Assembly: GCA_964555625.1 (NCBI GenBank)
Contig: CAZKTE010000001.1
Span: forward strand, 62,001-126,000
From: CAZJKE01 sp964555625
GTDB lineage: Bacteria > Planctomycetota > Phycisphaerae > Phycisphaerales > SM1A02
Length of the DNA: 64,000 nucleotides
Direction: 5' to 3'
Shown: in pieces, positions 46,847 through 55,059 of the stretch
Layout: each line of letters opens with the position of its first letter
Position numbering within the stretch: position 1 is the stretch's first letter
Position numbers and translations under genes: made by a program
The notes under the pieces: model-generated
Database searches by the model: none
Told to the model about the DNA's origin: nothing
The model's input: only the letters and a program-made list of their open reading frames with translations

Positions 46847-47266
46847 TCAGACGGAGAGCCTCCGGCCGACGAAGCGACAACGCACGGGCATCTTGTGTGC
46901 GATGCGCGCCAGTGCCTGCTTGGCCATGTCCTTGCTGACTCCACTGATCTCAAAGAGCATGGTTCCGGGCTTCACGCGTGCCGCCCAGAAGTCCGTGTCT
47001 GCCTTGCCCTTGCCCATGCGAGTCTCGAGCGGCTTCTTGGAAACCGGCTTGTCCGGGAAGATCCGGATGACGACCTTGCCCTGCCGGCGAAGGAAGTGCT
47101 GGGCTGCGATGCGGCCGGCCTCGACCTGGCGCGCAGTCACCCAGTGCGCATCGAGCGACTGCAGGCCGAATTCGCCGAAGGCGACGTAGTTTCCGCGCGT
47201 GGCGTTGCCCTTGAGGCGACCACGCTGTTGCTTGCGGAACTTGACTCTCTTTGGCATCCGGGGCAT
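46847..47266 (-). CDS. rplP: 50S ribosomal protein L16
   Basis: 139 aa. VKFRKQQRGRLKGNATRGN, FGLQSLDAHWVTARQVEAGR and RIFPDKPVSKKPLETRMGKG are diagnostic. It helps position A-site tRNA. Normal length. Confidence 0.97.
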   Translation of the reverse strand: MPRMPKRVKFRKQQRGRLKGNATRGNYVAFGEFGLQSLDAHWVTARQVEAGRIAAQHFLRRQGKVVIRIFPDKPVSKKPLETRMGKGKADTDFWAARVKPGTMLFEISGVSKDMAKQALARIAHKMPVRCRFVGRRLSV

Positions 47267-47301
47267 CGGATGAACTCCTGTCCTCTGTCAGTCCCTCGCG
47301 G

Positions 47302-48006
47302 TCAACGACGACCACGAGCGCGACCACGTGCACCGGCGGCACGCGAGTCTGACTGCTCCTCTTCTGCGTCCGTGTACATACCCTTGTAGATCCACACCTT
47401 CACGCCGATGACGCCGTAGGTCGTCACCGAGTGGTAGATCGCAAAGTCAACGTTCGCCTGGAGCGTCGACAAGGGAATTGATCCTTCGCGGACCGTGAAC
47501 TTCCGTGACATCTCGGCTCCACCGAGCCGACCGGAGACCTGGATGCGGACGCCTCGTGCGCCGTGCTGCATCGCCGCCTCGCCGCGCTGCTTGAGCATGC
47601 GGCGGAAGTTTCCGCGCTTCTTCATCTGCTCGCCGACCGCCTCCGCCACCAGTTGGGCGTCGGTGTCTGGATTCATGACTTCGACGATCTTCACCTGCGC
47701 CTTGCGGCCGGTGAGGACCTGGAGGTCGGCCACCAACTTCTCGATCTCCGAGCCCTTGGGGCCGACGACCAGGCCGGGCCGCGCGGTCTTGACGATGACC
47801 GTCAGTTCCTCGCGCGTGCGCTCGATGATGATGTCGGACACCGCGGCAAACGGTGGTGTCCGGTTCAGTCGCTGGTCGACGAACTCCCGAATGCGATAGT
47901 CCTCGACGAGCAGCTCGGCGAAGAGCGCCTTGGGCGCGTACCAGCGGGACTTGTGTCCCTCGGTGATGCCGACGCGGAACCCGAATGGGTGGACCTTCTG
48001 TCCCAT
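47302..48006 (-). CDS. rpsC: 30S ribosomal protein S3
   Basis: 234 aa from ATG 48006 (MGQKVHPFGFRVGITEGHKS). The KH domain has RPGLVVGPKGSEIEKLVADL (GxxG present). The C-terminal domain contains GARGVRIQVSGRLGGAEMSR. It shapes the mRNA entry channel. Ends in an Arg-rich tail. Confidence 0.97.
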   Translation of the reverse strand: MGQKVHPFGFRVGITEGHKSRWYAPKALFAELLVEDYRIREFVDQRLNRTPPFAAVSDIIIERTREELTVIVKTARPGLVVGPKGSEIEKLVADLQVLTGRKAQVKIVEVMNPDTDAQLVAEAVGEQMKKRGNFRRMLKQRGEAAMQHGARGVRIQVSGRLGGAEMSRKFTVREGSIPLSTLQANVDFAIYHSVTTYGVIGVKVWIYKGMYTDAEEEQSDSRAAGARGRARGRR

Positions 48007-48007
48007 G

Positions 48008-48340
48008 TCAGTTGCTCTCCTGCACTGCCACCACCAGGTGGCTCGTAGGCTTGCGAATCGGGTGGGCACGCCCGCGATCCTTGGGTCGCCAGCGCTTGAT
48101 GACCGGGCCCTCGTCGACGCGGGACTCGCAGACGACCAGGCGCGTCACGTCCGCGTCCTGCTCCTCGGCGTTCGCGATGGCGCTCTGGAGGACGGCCTTC
48201 AGGTACCAGGCGGCCCGCTTCTTCGAGAACTGCAGTTCCGTCATCGCCACGTCCACGCGACGGCCGCGGATCTGGTCGGCGACCAGTCGCGCCTTGCGCG
48301 GTGAGATGCGAGCGAAACGATGTATGGCCTTGTACGTCAT
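48008..48340 (-). CDS. rplV: 50S ribosomal protein L22
   Basis: 110 aa from ATG 48340 (MTYKAIHRFARISPRKARLV). QIRGRRVDVAMTEL and IKRWRPKDRGRAHPIRKPTS (the tunnel-lining loop) are diagnostic. The frame stays open far upstream through rpsS and rplB, but only this part is real. One base separates it from rpsC. Confidence 0.96.
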   Translation of the reverse strand: MTYKAIHRFARISPRKARLVADQIRGRRVDVAMTELQFSKKRAAWYLKAVLQSAIANAEEQDADVTRLVVCESRVDEGPVIKRWRPKDRGRAHPIRKPTSHLVVAVQESN

Positions 48341-48348
48341 GGCGATCA

Positions 48349-48627
48349 CTAGGTCCGGATGCCTTCCTTCTTGTTCGTATGTCCGCGGAACAGTCGCGTC
48401 GGGGCGAACTCCCCGAGCTTGTGCCCGACCATGTCCTCGGTGACGAAGACCTCGACGAACGAGCGGCCCGTGTGGACCTCGAACGTATGACCGACGAATT
48501 CCGGAACGATCGTGCACGCGCGAGCCCAGGTGCGAATGGCGCTCTTGCCACCACCTGCAGCCTGCTTCTCCACCTTGCGGTAGAGCTTCTCGTCGACGAA
48601 CGGTCCCTTTTTGAGTGATCGAGACAT
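48349..48627 (-). CDS. rpsS: 30S ribosomal protein S19
   Basis: 92 aa. MSRSLKKGPFVDEKLYRKVE, IRTWARACTIVPEFVGHTF and EFAPTRLFRGHTNKKEG are diagnostic. A head protein paired with S13. Normal length. Confidence 0.97.
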   Translation of the reverse strand: MSRSLKKGPFVDEKLYRKVEKQAAGGGKSAIRTWARACTIVPEFVGHTFEVHTGRSFVEVFVTEDMVGHKLGEFAPTRLFRGHTNKKEGIRT

Positions 48628-48639
48628 CTATAAAGGTCC

Positions 48640-49494
48640 TCAGAGCTTCAACTGTCCGTACCGCTTGCTCTTGCGACGTCGCAAGATCCGCGCATCTGTC
48701 CACTTGCCGCGGCGCCTCGTGCGACCGCCCTTTGACTTGGTGCCCGACGCGCTGACCGGCTCGCGGCCGCCCTTGGAGCGACCCTCGCCGCCACCGAGCG
48801 GGTGGGCGTGGTGGCTCATGGCCACGCCGCGCACCTTCGGTCGCCGGCCGAGCCATCGATTTCGGCCGGCCTTGCCGAGCTTGACGTTCTGGTGATCGGT
48901 GTTCCCCAACTGCCCGATCGTAGCGCGGCACTCGACGCTGACCTGGCGGATCTCGCCGCTGGGCAGCACGATCGTCGCCCAGCGACCCTCGCGGTTGCTC
49001 AGGCGCGCCGCGGCGCCGGCGCTGCGGCAGATTGCACCGCCCTTGCCCGGCTCGAACTCGATGTTGTGGACCGTCAGGCCCGTGGGAATGTACTTGAGGG
49101 GCATGCAGTTGCCGGCCTTGGGCTCCACGGCCTCTCTGGCGGAGACGACCACGTCGCCGTCGCTGAGTCCCCGCGGCGAGAGGATGTAGCGCCTCGTACC
49201 GTCCTCGTACTGGACGAGCGCGATGTGACAACTGCGATTCGGGTCGTACTCGATGCCGACCACCGTCGCGGGCATGCCATCCTTGGTGCGACGGAAGTCG
49301 ATGCGGCGATAGCGTCGCTTGTGGCCGCCACCGCGGCCTCTCACCGTGATCTTGCCCTGGTTGTTGCGACCACCCTTCTTGGGCAACGGCTGCAGGAGCG
49401 ACTTCTCCGGCGTCTTCTTGGTGACCTCCGCGTGCAGGTTCACCGACGCGTTGCGTCGCCCGGGCGTCGTCGGCTTGTAGATGCGAATCGGCAT
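48640..49494 (-). CDS. rplB: 50S ribosomal protein L2
   Basis: 284 aa from ATG 49494 (MPIRIYKPTTPGRRNASV). NNQGKITVRGRGGGHKRRYR, GKGGAICRSAGAAARL and VAMSHHAHPLGGGEGRS (with the conserved His near the peptidyl transferase centre) are diagnostic. The longer frame to 49548 overlaps rplW. Confidence 0.97.
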   Translation of the reverse strand: MPIRIYKPTTPGRRNASVNLHAEVTKKTPEKSLLQPLPKKGGRNNQGKITVRGRGGGHKRRYRRIDFRRTKDGMPATVVGIEYDPNRSCHIALVQYEDGTRRYILSPRGLSDGDVVVSAREAVEPKAGNCMPLKYIPTGLTVHNIEFEPGKGGAICRSAGAAARLSNREGRWATIVLPSGEIRQVSVECRATIGQLGNTDHQNVKLGKAGRNRWLGRRPKVRGVAMSHHAHPLGGGEGRSKGGREPVSASGTKSKGGRTRRRGKWTDARILRRRKSKRYGQLKL

Positions 49495-49519
49495 GGTGTC
49501 TCTCTCGCGGCGCCTCCTC

Positions 49520-49798
49520 TTAGAAGAGCTCGATGCGATCCTCCGCATGTACCTTCACGATGGCGTGCTTGATGTTGCCGACCTGAAACCATCCATGGCG
49601 GTTGCGACGCCTATTGCCCTTGCGCACCTGCGTGGCAACTGACAAGACGCGCACGCCGTAGATCTCCTCCACTGCGCGGCGAATGTCGCCCTTGTTGCAG
49701 CGGCGATCAACCTCGAAGGCGTAGCGGTTGTGCTCGCTGGCCTCGTGGGTGGTCTTCTCTGTGACCAGGGGGCGTCGAAGGACCGTCGTCGCTTCCAT
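49520..49798 (-). CDS. rplW: 50S ribosomal protein L23
   Basis: 92 aa. VLRRPLVTEKTTHEASEHNR, YAFEVDRRCNKGDIRRAVEE and GVRVLSVATQVRKGNRRR are diagnostic. It docks trigger factor and SRP at the tunnel exit. The ATG overlaps the rplD stop. Confidence 0.96.
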   Translation of the reverse strand: MEATTVLRRPLVTEKTTHEASEHNRYAFEVDRRCNKGDIRRAVEEIYGVRVLSVATQVRKGNRRRNRHGWFQVGNIKHAIVKVHAEDRIELF

Positions 49799-50448
49799 CA
49801 GGCGGCCTCCTCCTGCGTCAGGGCTGATCCGTCAAGGAACGCCTCGAGCGATGCACGGTCCACGACCAGATAGCGATGATTGAGGAGCTCGAAGACGTTG
49901 AGTTGATCGATGCGGATCGTGTCGACGTCGGAGAGGTTGCGAGCGGAGAGTGCCGCGTTTCGATTCTCGCTGCCCAGTGCGACCAGGCAGCTGCGATCGA
50001 TGCCGACCGCGTCGAGCACCGACTTGAAGGCGCTCGTGCCTGGCGCGTCGAACTGAAGGTCGTCGAAGACCTTTACCTCGCTGTCGACGAGTTTGGCCAG
50101 CAGCGCGTTGCGATTTGCAAGGCGCCTCATCTTGCGCGGCATGCCCTTCCGGAAGGCCTCGTGGCCACGGGTCTTGGCAAAGCACACGCCGCCACCGCGC
50201 CGGATGTTGGTCCGGACGGTGCCCATGCGGGCATTGCCGGTCCCCTTCTGGCGAAACAGCTTCCTGGTCGATCCCTCGACCTTGGAGCGACCGCGCGTGC
50301 GGGCAGAGCCCTGGCGGCGGTTGGAATGGAACATGACGTACGCCTGCTTGAGCAGTGCGTGTCGTACTTCTCCCCCGAGTGCAGCCTCGTCGACGCTCAC
50401 TGCATCGACCTGCTTGCCCTTCTTGTCATATACGGGAAGTTCGATCAT
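49798..50448 (-). CDS. rplD: 50S ribosomal protein L4
   Basis: 216 aa from ATG 50448 (MIELPVYDKKGKQVDAVSV). RQGSARTRGRSKVEGSTRK, FRQKGTGNARMGTVRTNIRR and FAKTRGHEAFRKGMPRKMRR form the tunnel loop. In proteobacteria L4 represses its own operon. A 170-nt structured spacer separates it from rplC, unusually long for this operon. Confidence 0.96.
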   Translation of the reverse strand: MIELPVYDKKGKQVDAVSVDEAALGGEVRHALLKQAYVMFHSNRRQGSARTRGRSKVEGSTRKLFRQKGTGNARMGTVRTNIRRGGGVCFAKTRGHEAFRKGMPRKMRRLANRNALLAKLVDSEVKVFDDLQFDAPGTSAFKSVLDAVGIDRSCLVALGSENRNAALSARNLSDVDTIRIDQLNVFELLNHRYLVVDRASLEAFLDGSALTQEEAA

Positions 50449-50618
50449 CGCTTCATCACCTAAAGACGGTTCTCCGTCACGTCGCCTCGTTCTCCGCGTC
50501 GCGGTCCGGACCACGCTTGGTCCAGGGTGCGCCGGGTAGAACTCGACTCGGCGGGGTTCCTCGCTGTCTTGATCACCCGGTTCCCTGTGGGCCCTGGCGA
50601 TCCGCCGGCTGATTTCGA
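50449..50618 (-). promoter_or_regulatory. structured rplC-rplD spacer with three hairpins
   Basis: On the minus strand: GGCTGAT-CGAA-ATCAGCC (50624-50607, overlapping the rplC stop), GGACCA-AGCG-TGGTCC (50523-50508) and GACGG-AGAA-CCGTC (50478-50465). It is the longest spacer in the cluster and a candidate site for control of L4 and downstream genes. Confidence 0.45.
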
Positions 50619-51296
50619 TCAGCCCGCCGCGTGTTGCTTCCGTCGATTCAGTCTCCTTGACTCCCGGATGAGCACGAGGCCACTGTTGGGTCCCGGGACG
50701 GATCCCTTCACCAGCATGATGTGCTCAGCAGGATCGATTTTCACCACGTCCAAGCTGCGAACGGTGACCCGCTCGGCGCCCATGTGACCTGGCATCCTCT
50801 TGCCCTTCTTGACCTTCGGACCGGTACCGAGGTTCGTCGCGTGCCCGGCGATGGAACCGCCGCGGCGATGGGCGCGCTTCACGCCGTGCGACGCCTCGAG
50901 CCCCTTGAAGTGGTGTCGCTTCATGGAACCGGCGAAACCCTTGCCCTTGCTGGTGCCGACGACGTCCACGAACGTGACATCTTCGAACTGCTCGACCGTC
51001 AGCGACGCGCCAAGCTCGAATGAGTCGATCTCGTCCTCGGACACTTCGATTTCGCGATGCACGCGCTTGGGCGTGGCGCCGGCCTTGGCGTCGTGCCCGA
51101 TCTGCGGCATCGTCGAGCGTCCGGGACGGATGTCCTCGAAGCCCATCTGCACGGCGCTGTATCCGTCGGTCTGCAGGGTCTTGACCTGCGTGATGACGCA
51201 GGGACCGGCCGCGATGACCGTCACCGGAATGTTGGTGCCATCTTCGAGGTAGTACCTCGACATGCCGACCTTGCGTCCAATGAGTGCGGGTGCCAT
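50619..51296 (-). CDS. rplC: 50S ribosomal protein L3
   Basis: 225 aa. LIGRKVGMSRYYLEDGTNIP, DVVGTSKGKGFAGSMKRHHF and HRRGGSIAGHATNLGTGPKV are diagnostic, as is KGKRMPGHMG. An early 50S assembly protein. It begins 5 nt after rpsJ. Confidence 0.97.
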   Translation of the reverse strand: MAPALIGRKVGMSRYYLEDGTNIPVTVIAAGPCVITQVKTLQTDGYSAVQMGFEDIRPGRSTMPQIGHDAKAGATPKRVHREIEVSEDEIDSFELGASLTVEQFEDVTFVDVVGTSKGKGFAGSMKRHHFKGLEASHGVKRAHRRGGSIAGHATNLGTGPKVKKGKRMPGHMGAERVTVRSLDVVKIDPAEHIMLVKGSVPGPNSGLVLIRESRRLNRRKQHAAG

Positions 51297-51301
51297 CTCG
51301 A

Positions 51302-51616
<315 letters not shown>

Positions 51617-51679
51617 GGGGGGTCTCCAGAGACGGTCGCGCAGGGCTACCACGGGTCACGCCGCGCACGCGCAGCGTCG

Positions 51680-51694
51680 AGAATCGGCGATTCT
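51680..51694. promoter_or_regulatory. 15-bp perfect palindrome overlapping the rpsJ promoter -10
   Basis: AGAATCG-G-CGATTCT: two 7-bp perfect arms around one base, covering most of the -10 and the predicted start site. Candidate operator, or a hairpin at the very 5' end of the transcript. Confidence 0.5.
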
Positions 51695-51717
51695 ACGCCC
51701 TCCGGTGGCCCTGTCAA
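51690..51717 (-). promoter_or_regulatory. sigma70-type promoter of the ribosomal protein cluster
   Basis: On the minus strand, TTGACA (51717-51712), 16-bp spacer, TAGAAT (51695-51690). The -35 is a perfect consensus. Predicted start is near 51683, giving a leader of about 65 nt with a GGAG site before rpsJ. It is the clearest promoter of the window. Confidence 0.8.
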
Positions 51718-51785
51718 CGCCCCCAGCCCTACTCCTGGGATCCCATTTTCGCTTCCGTGGTACCTATCCTCGCAGCGGACATCGG

Positions 51786-51791
51786 TACAGT
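51786..51791 (+). promoter_or_regulatory. -10 element of the exported protein gene (leaderless arrangement)
   Basis: TACAGT with 6 nt before ATG 51798. Confidence 0.45.
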
Positions 51792-51797
51792 GCCGGG

Positions 51798-53117
51798 ATG
51801 CTCAGTGCGTTGATCCTCGTCGCGGCAACTGCCGCAGCAGATCTTGAGTCGGTCGCCTATGAGAATGGGACGGTCGGCATCCGCATCAACCTCCCGCTGA
51901 TGGCCACCGTCAATGCCCGCTCGACCGAACCACCGAGCGTCTATGTCGGCGGAGGTAACCCCCTCTCCAACTGGCACTTGCGATTCGACAGGGTCGCAAA
52001 TACCGCCCAGGACACTCCCCGTGACCTGGTCATGGCCGCCCGTGGTTTGCGAGAGGATCCGGAGGGCACGGCGATCATTGCCGACGAGTCGATGGATGTG
52101 GGGGAATTGCAAGGCTGGTGGCTGCTGCTGAGCCAGCCGGCAGGTGACCTGGAGCGTTCGGTCCACGGCTGGTTGGCGGTGCCGGCACCGGGAAACCAGA
52201 CAATCCTGATCGCCCTGCTCACCAACGACGGTGGGTGGCGAATCGGGTCGGAGGCCATCATGGCCTCTTTGGGCACGCTTGAGGTCCTCAACCCCGTCGA
52301 TCTCATCGCGCGTCGCCTTGCCGGACTGCAGGCGGCCGAGCAACGACTCGCGGCACTCTCCCGCGAGGCGCTTTCGCCGTTGATCGGACATGACGAGTGG
52401 CGACGAATACGCTCAAGGGACGGCACCGACCTGGGATATGGCCGGGTTCAGGTCGAGGAGGCGCCCCGAGGGATCCTCAACGGTGCACCACCGGAGTCCG
52501 GTTACAGCAACGCGCTGGCTGAGCAGGGGCTGCTGGTTCGCTTGCAGTCGCGGATCGTCGCCGACGCCGAGTCGGGCATCGTATTCGACACGTTCGGCCT
52601 CTACTGGATGAGCTGGGATGGTCAGGAAGAAGCGTGGCGGGCGCGAACGCTGCAATGGAAGGACCAAGTCAGCAGCGGGACACAGGAAACAGGGATACGC
52701 ACCCGACCGACACTGGGAAACCCACGCTCTCGTCTCATCGTGCTGCGTCAGGAGGAGACCTCGAACATGGAGGCGCCTTTCGAGGCGGCACTTGAGCAGC
52801 CGTTCATTCCAAAGACGCTGTCCTGGATCATCGGCACATGGCTGGGCCACGACGCGGCCGACGGCACGTTCGCATGGCACGCCTTTGACGACTCTGCCGC
52901 CGAGCCGCGGATCGCGATGCGCACGGACCTGCTCGAGCCTACCGGCGACGGCGCCTGGCGGCTGACCACCAGCATCGGCGAACACGGTACGACGCTCGAG
53001 ACGATCGTCGATGCGCGCGGACGCCTGCTCCATCAGAATCAGCCCGGCGGAGTCGAAGTCACGGTCAGCTCCGAGCAGACGCTGCAGTCCATCTGGGCGC
53101 CTCGCAACCTCTGGTAA
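51798..53117 (+). CDS. exported protein of unknown function
   Basis: 439 aa from ATG 51798. A short signal peptide (MLSALILVAATAAA) is followed by a beta-rich region (SVYVGGGNPLSNWHLRFDRV). A helical stretch (RRLAGLQAAEQRLAALSREA) follows, then segments about 370 onward (IIGTWLGHDAADGTFAWHAF) resembling a lipocalin-like tail. No enzyme motif seen. It is divergent from the ribosomal cluster and converges with the gene at 53118. Confidence 0.6.
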   Translation: MLSALILVAATAAADLESVAYENGTVGIRINLPLMATVNARSTEPPSVYVGGGNPLSNWHLRFDRVANTAQDTPRDLVMAARGLREDPEGTAIIADESMDVGELQGWWLLLSQPAGDLERSVHGWLAVPAPGNQTILIALLTNDGGWRIGSEAIMASLGTLEVLNPVDLIARRLAGLQAAEQRLAALSREALSPLIGHDEWRRIRSRDGTDLGYGRVQVEEAPRGILNGAPPESGYSNALAEQGLLVRLQSRIVADAESGIVFDTFGLYWMSWDGQEEAWRARTLQWKDQVSSGTQETGIRTRPTLGNPRSRLIVLRQEETSNMEAPFEAALEQPFIPKTLSWIIGTWLGHDAADGTFAWHAFDDSAAEPRIAMRTDLLEPTGDGAWRLTTSIGEHGTTLETIVDARGRLLHQNQPGGVEVTVSSEQTLQSIWAPRNLW

Positions 53118-54308
53118 TCAGCAGATCTCGTTCGACAGCACGTCGATCGCATCGTGATCATGCAGCGCAAATGACCAGTCGCGTCGCGTGGCGATCGACC
53201 ATGCTGCTCCCAGCTGATCGCCGCCAACCGGCATACCCTGCTGCGCAAGCCACCCCTGGAGCGCATCGAAGGCGCCGCGTCGAGCAGCGCTTCCCGGCGC
53301 CGCCGCGTCGATCACGTCCAGCAACTCCTGTTTATGCGGTCCAGGAGCGCCGCCCTCCGGATCGCTGAACGACCGGCGCATCTGCGCTCGCCAATCCGGC
53401 GGCAGCAGCGGAAGACGCATCGACGCCGTCGCAAGCACGGCCGGCGCGGGCGCGACACCCAGCCACTTCTCGCTCCACGACTCCATGGCCACGTCGTAGC
53501 GGCATCCGCCCAGACCATGCACGAACAGGTCGCCCAGTCCTATGCGCGCAAGCAGAGTCGTCACCATCGCCCGCGGCCGCAGGTCCTCCCAGTCGCCGCG
53601 TCGGTCGTTGGCCGGGCCGTGCCACAGGGGGAGTTCTCCATCGTCGAGGGGCGACACGCCGCAGTCGACCACCGACGCAACCGAGTCGTTCCACGCGTCA
53701 CGACAGCGATCGCCATCGCTGTGCATCTTCTCCACCATCGCCGCCCCCAGTGGTGATGCGAGCAGGTCATGGGCGCACACCGTGGCATCCACGCGGGCCC
53801 AGGGTGCCATGAGCGCGTCGGTCGCCGCTGCAACCTGATCAGCGGCGCTCGCACCAGGCGCAGCCTCGAGTGCCTCGGACATCACCGCCACGCCCCGGGG
53901 TGCTTCACTGGGCACCTCCATGCGGATGCGGCCCTGGTCGCGCATTGATCCGCTGTCCGTCACTCCCTCGTATTTCGCCACCCCCACCGACAGCGACAAG
54001 CCCTCTCCTCGCGGATACTCGACGCCGGTGCCAGGCATGTCGTGGTCGATCACCAAGTGCACCAGCGTAGCGCCCATCGCATCAGCAGCGCGCCGCGCCG
54101 CGATGAACCTCGCGAGAATCCCGCAGTGGAAGAAGATTGGCTGGTGGCCGCTAACCACCGCGCGTTGTTCGGGATCGAGGCCAAGGTGAGCGCGCATCGA
54201 GCGTCGCCACTCTTCAAGTGGTCTTCCAAGTACCTGCTGCTGCGTATTGCCCCCACAGGCCCAACTCTCCAGAGGCGGCTCCACCTGTACCATCGGAGTT
54301 TCACACAT
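53118..54308 (-). CDS. conserved protein with HQP motif (BshC/WbqC-like?)
   Basis: 396 aa from ATG 54308, two bases after the glycosyltransferase stop. VVSGHQPIFFHCGILARFIA followed by GATLVHLVIDHDM resembles the GQQP/HQP-containing N-terminus of BshC and WbqC-like proteins, but the rest is not recognisable. Function unknown; coupling with the glycosyltransferase suggests a role in glycan or envelope metabolism (inference). Confidence 0.5.
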   Translation of the reverse strand: MCETPMVQVEPPLESWACGGNTQQQVLGRPLEEWRRSMRAHLGLDPEQRAVVSGHQPIFFHCGILARFIAARRAADAMGATLVHLVIDHDMPGTGVEYPRGEGLSLSVGVAKYEGVTDSGSMRDQGRIRMEVPSEAPRGVAVMSEALEAAPGASAADQVAAATDALMAPWARVDATVCAHDLLASPLGAAMVEKMHSDGDRCRDAWNDSVASVVDCGVSPLDDGELPLWHGPANDRRGDWEDLRPRAMVTTLLARIGLGDLFVHGLGGCRYDVAMESWSEKWLGVAPAPAVLATASMRLPLLPPDWRAQMRRSFSDPEGGAPGPHKQELLDVIDAAAPGSAARRGAFDALQGWLAQQGMPVGGDQLGAAWSIATRRDWSFALHDHDAIDVLSNEIC

Positions 54309-54310
54309 CC

Positions 54311-55018
54311 TCAGCACGCCAGCGCGAGCGCCTGTTTGAGTACCGCCTGGTAGTGGGCGAGTCGCGCAACTGGATCGTCAAGGGGACCACCGAACGTCCT
54401 TGACGGATCGTTGTAGATGAGCCGCACCGGGATCTCGCGCAGTCGCAGGCCGTGCTGCGCCGCTCGTACCCAGAACTGCATCGGAAACTCGTAGCCGTCG
54501 ACGTCGAAGGCCATGTCCGCCAGCGCTGCGATCCGGTAGGCCTTGAATCCACAGAAGGCGTCCGTAATCGCCAGGCTCAGCGCATCGTTGAGCTCGGCGG
54601 TGATCGTCGCGTTGATGCGGCGGCGATCCGGCGGCGGAAGATCGTCATCGACGCAGCTGGCCAGATAGCGGCTGCCCGAGAGCACGTCCGCGTCATCTCG
54701 GCCGATCGCCTCGACGAAGGTTGGAATCGCCGCCGGCTCGTGCTGCTGGTCGCAGTCCATGGTGATCAACCAGTCGAAGTCGTCGACGGCCGCCCAGCGA
54801 AACATGTCCTGCAGCGAGTGCCCGTACCCGCGGTTGGTCGCATGGCGGATGACCTCCACCGGGTGCCCAGCAAGGAGCGTGGGCGTCGCATCGGTCGAAC
54901 CGTCGTCCACCACGAGTACGTCGCTGGCGTACCGCGCAACCTCCCCAAGGACGCGATCGATGTAGCGTTCCTCGTTGTAGACGGGAATCCCGACCAGGAT
55001 GCGCGCCGCAGCCGACAT
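54311..55018 (-). CDS. family 2 glycosyltransferase
   Basis: 235 aa. GT-A fold: ILVGIPVYNEERYID, DVLVVDDGSTDATP, the DQQHEP metal-binding motif and GSRYLAS. It resembles dolichyl/polyprenyl-phosphate sugar transferases, without C-terminal membrane helices, so it probably acts on the cytoplasmic face. ATG 55018 is chosen because TACAAT ends 7 nt before it. Confidence 0.85.
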   Translation of the reverse strand: MSAAARILVGIPVYNEERYIDRVLGEVARYASDVLVVDDGSTDATPTLLAGHPVEVIRHATNRGYGHSLQDMFRWAAVDDFDWLITMDCDQQHEPAAIPTFVEAIGRDDADVLSGSRYLASCVDDDLPPPDRRRINATITAELNDALSLAITDAFCGFKAYRIAALADMAFDVDGYEFPMQFWVRAAQHGLRLREIPVRLIYNDPSRTFGGPLDDPVARLAHYQAVLKQALALAC

Positions 55019-55025
55019 CCCGGCC

Positions 55026-55031
55026 ATTGTA
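55026..55031 (-). promoter_or_regulatory. -10 element of the glycosyltransferase gene (leaderless arrangement)
   Basis: TACAAT on the minus strand, 7 nt before ATG 55018. Confidence 0.55.
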
Positions 55032-55059
55032 CGCCGCGGCGCCTACCCGCTGGCGTTCC

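Noticed and set aside
48341..49231. Upstream extension of the rplV frame to 407 codons
   Set aside because: It runs out of frame through rpsS and rplB, which are certain genes; only the last 110 codons are L22.
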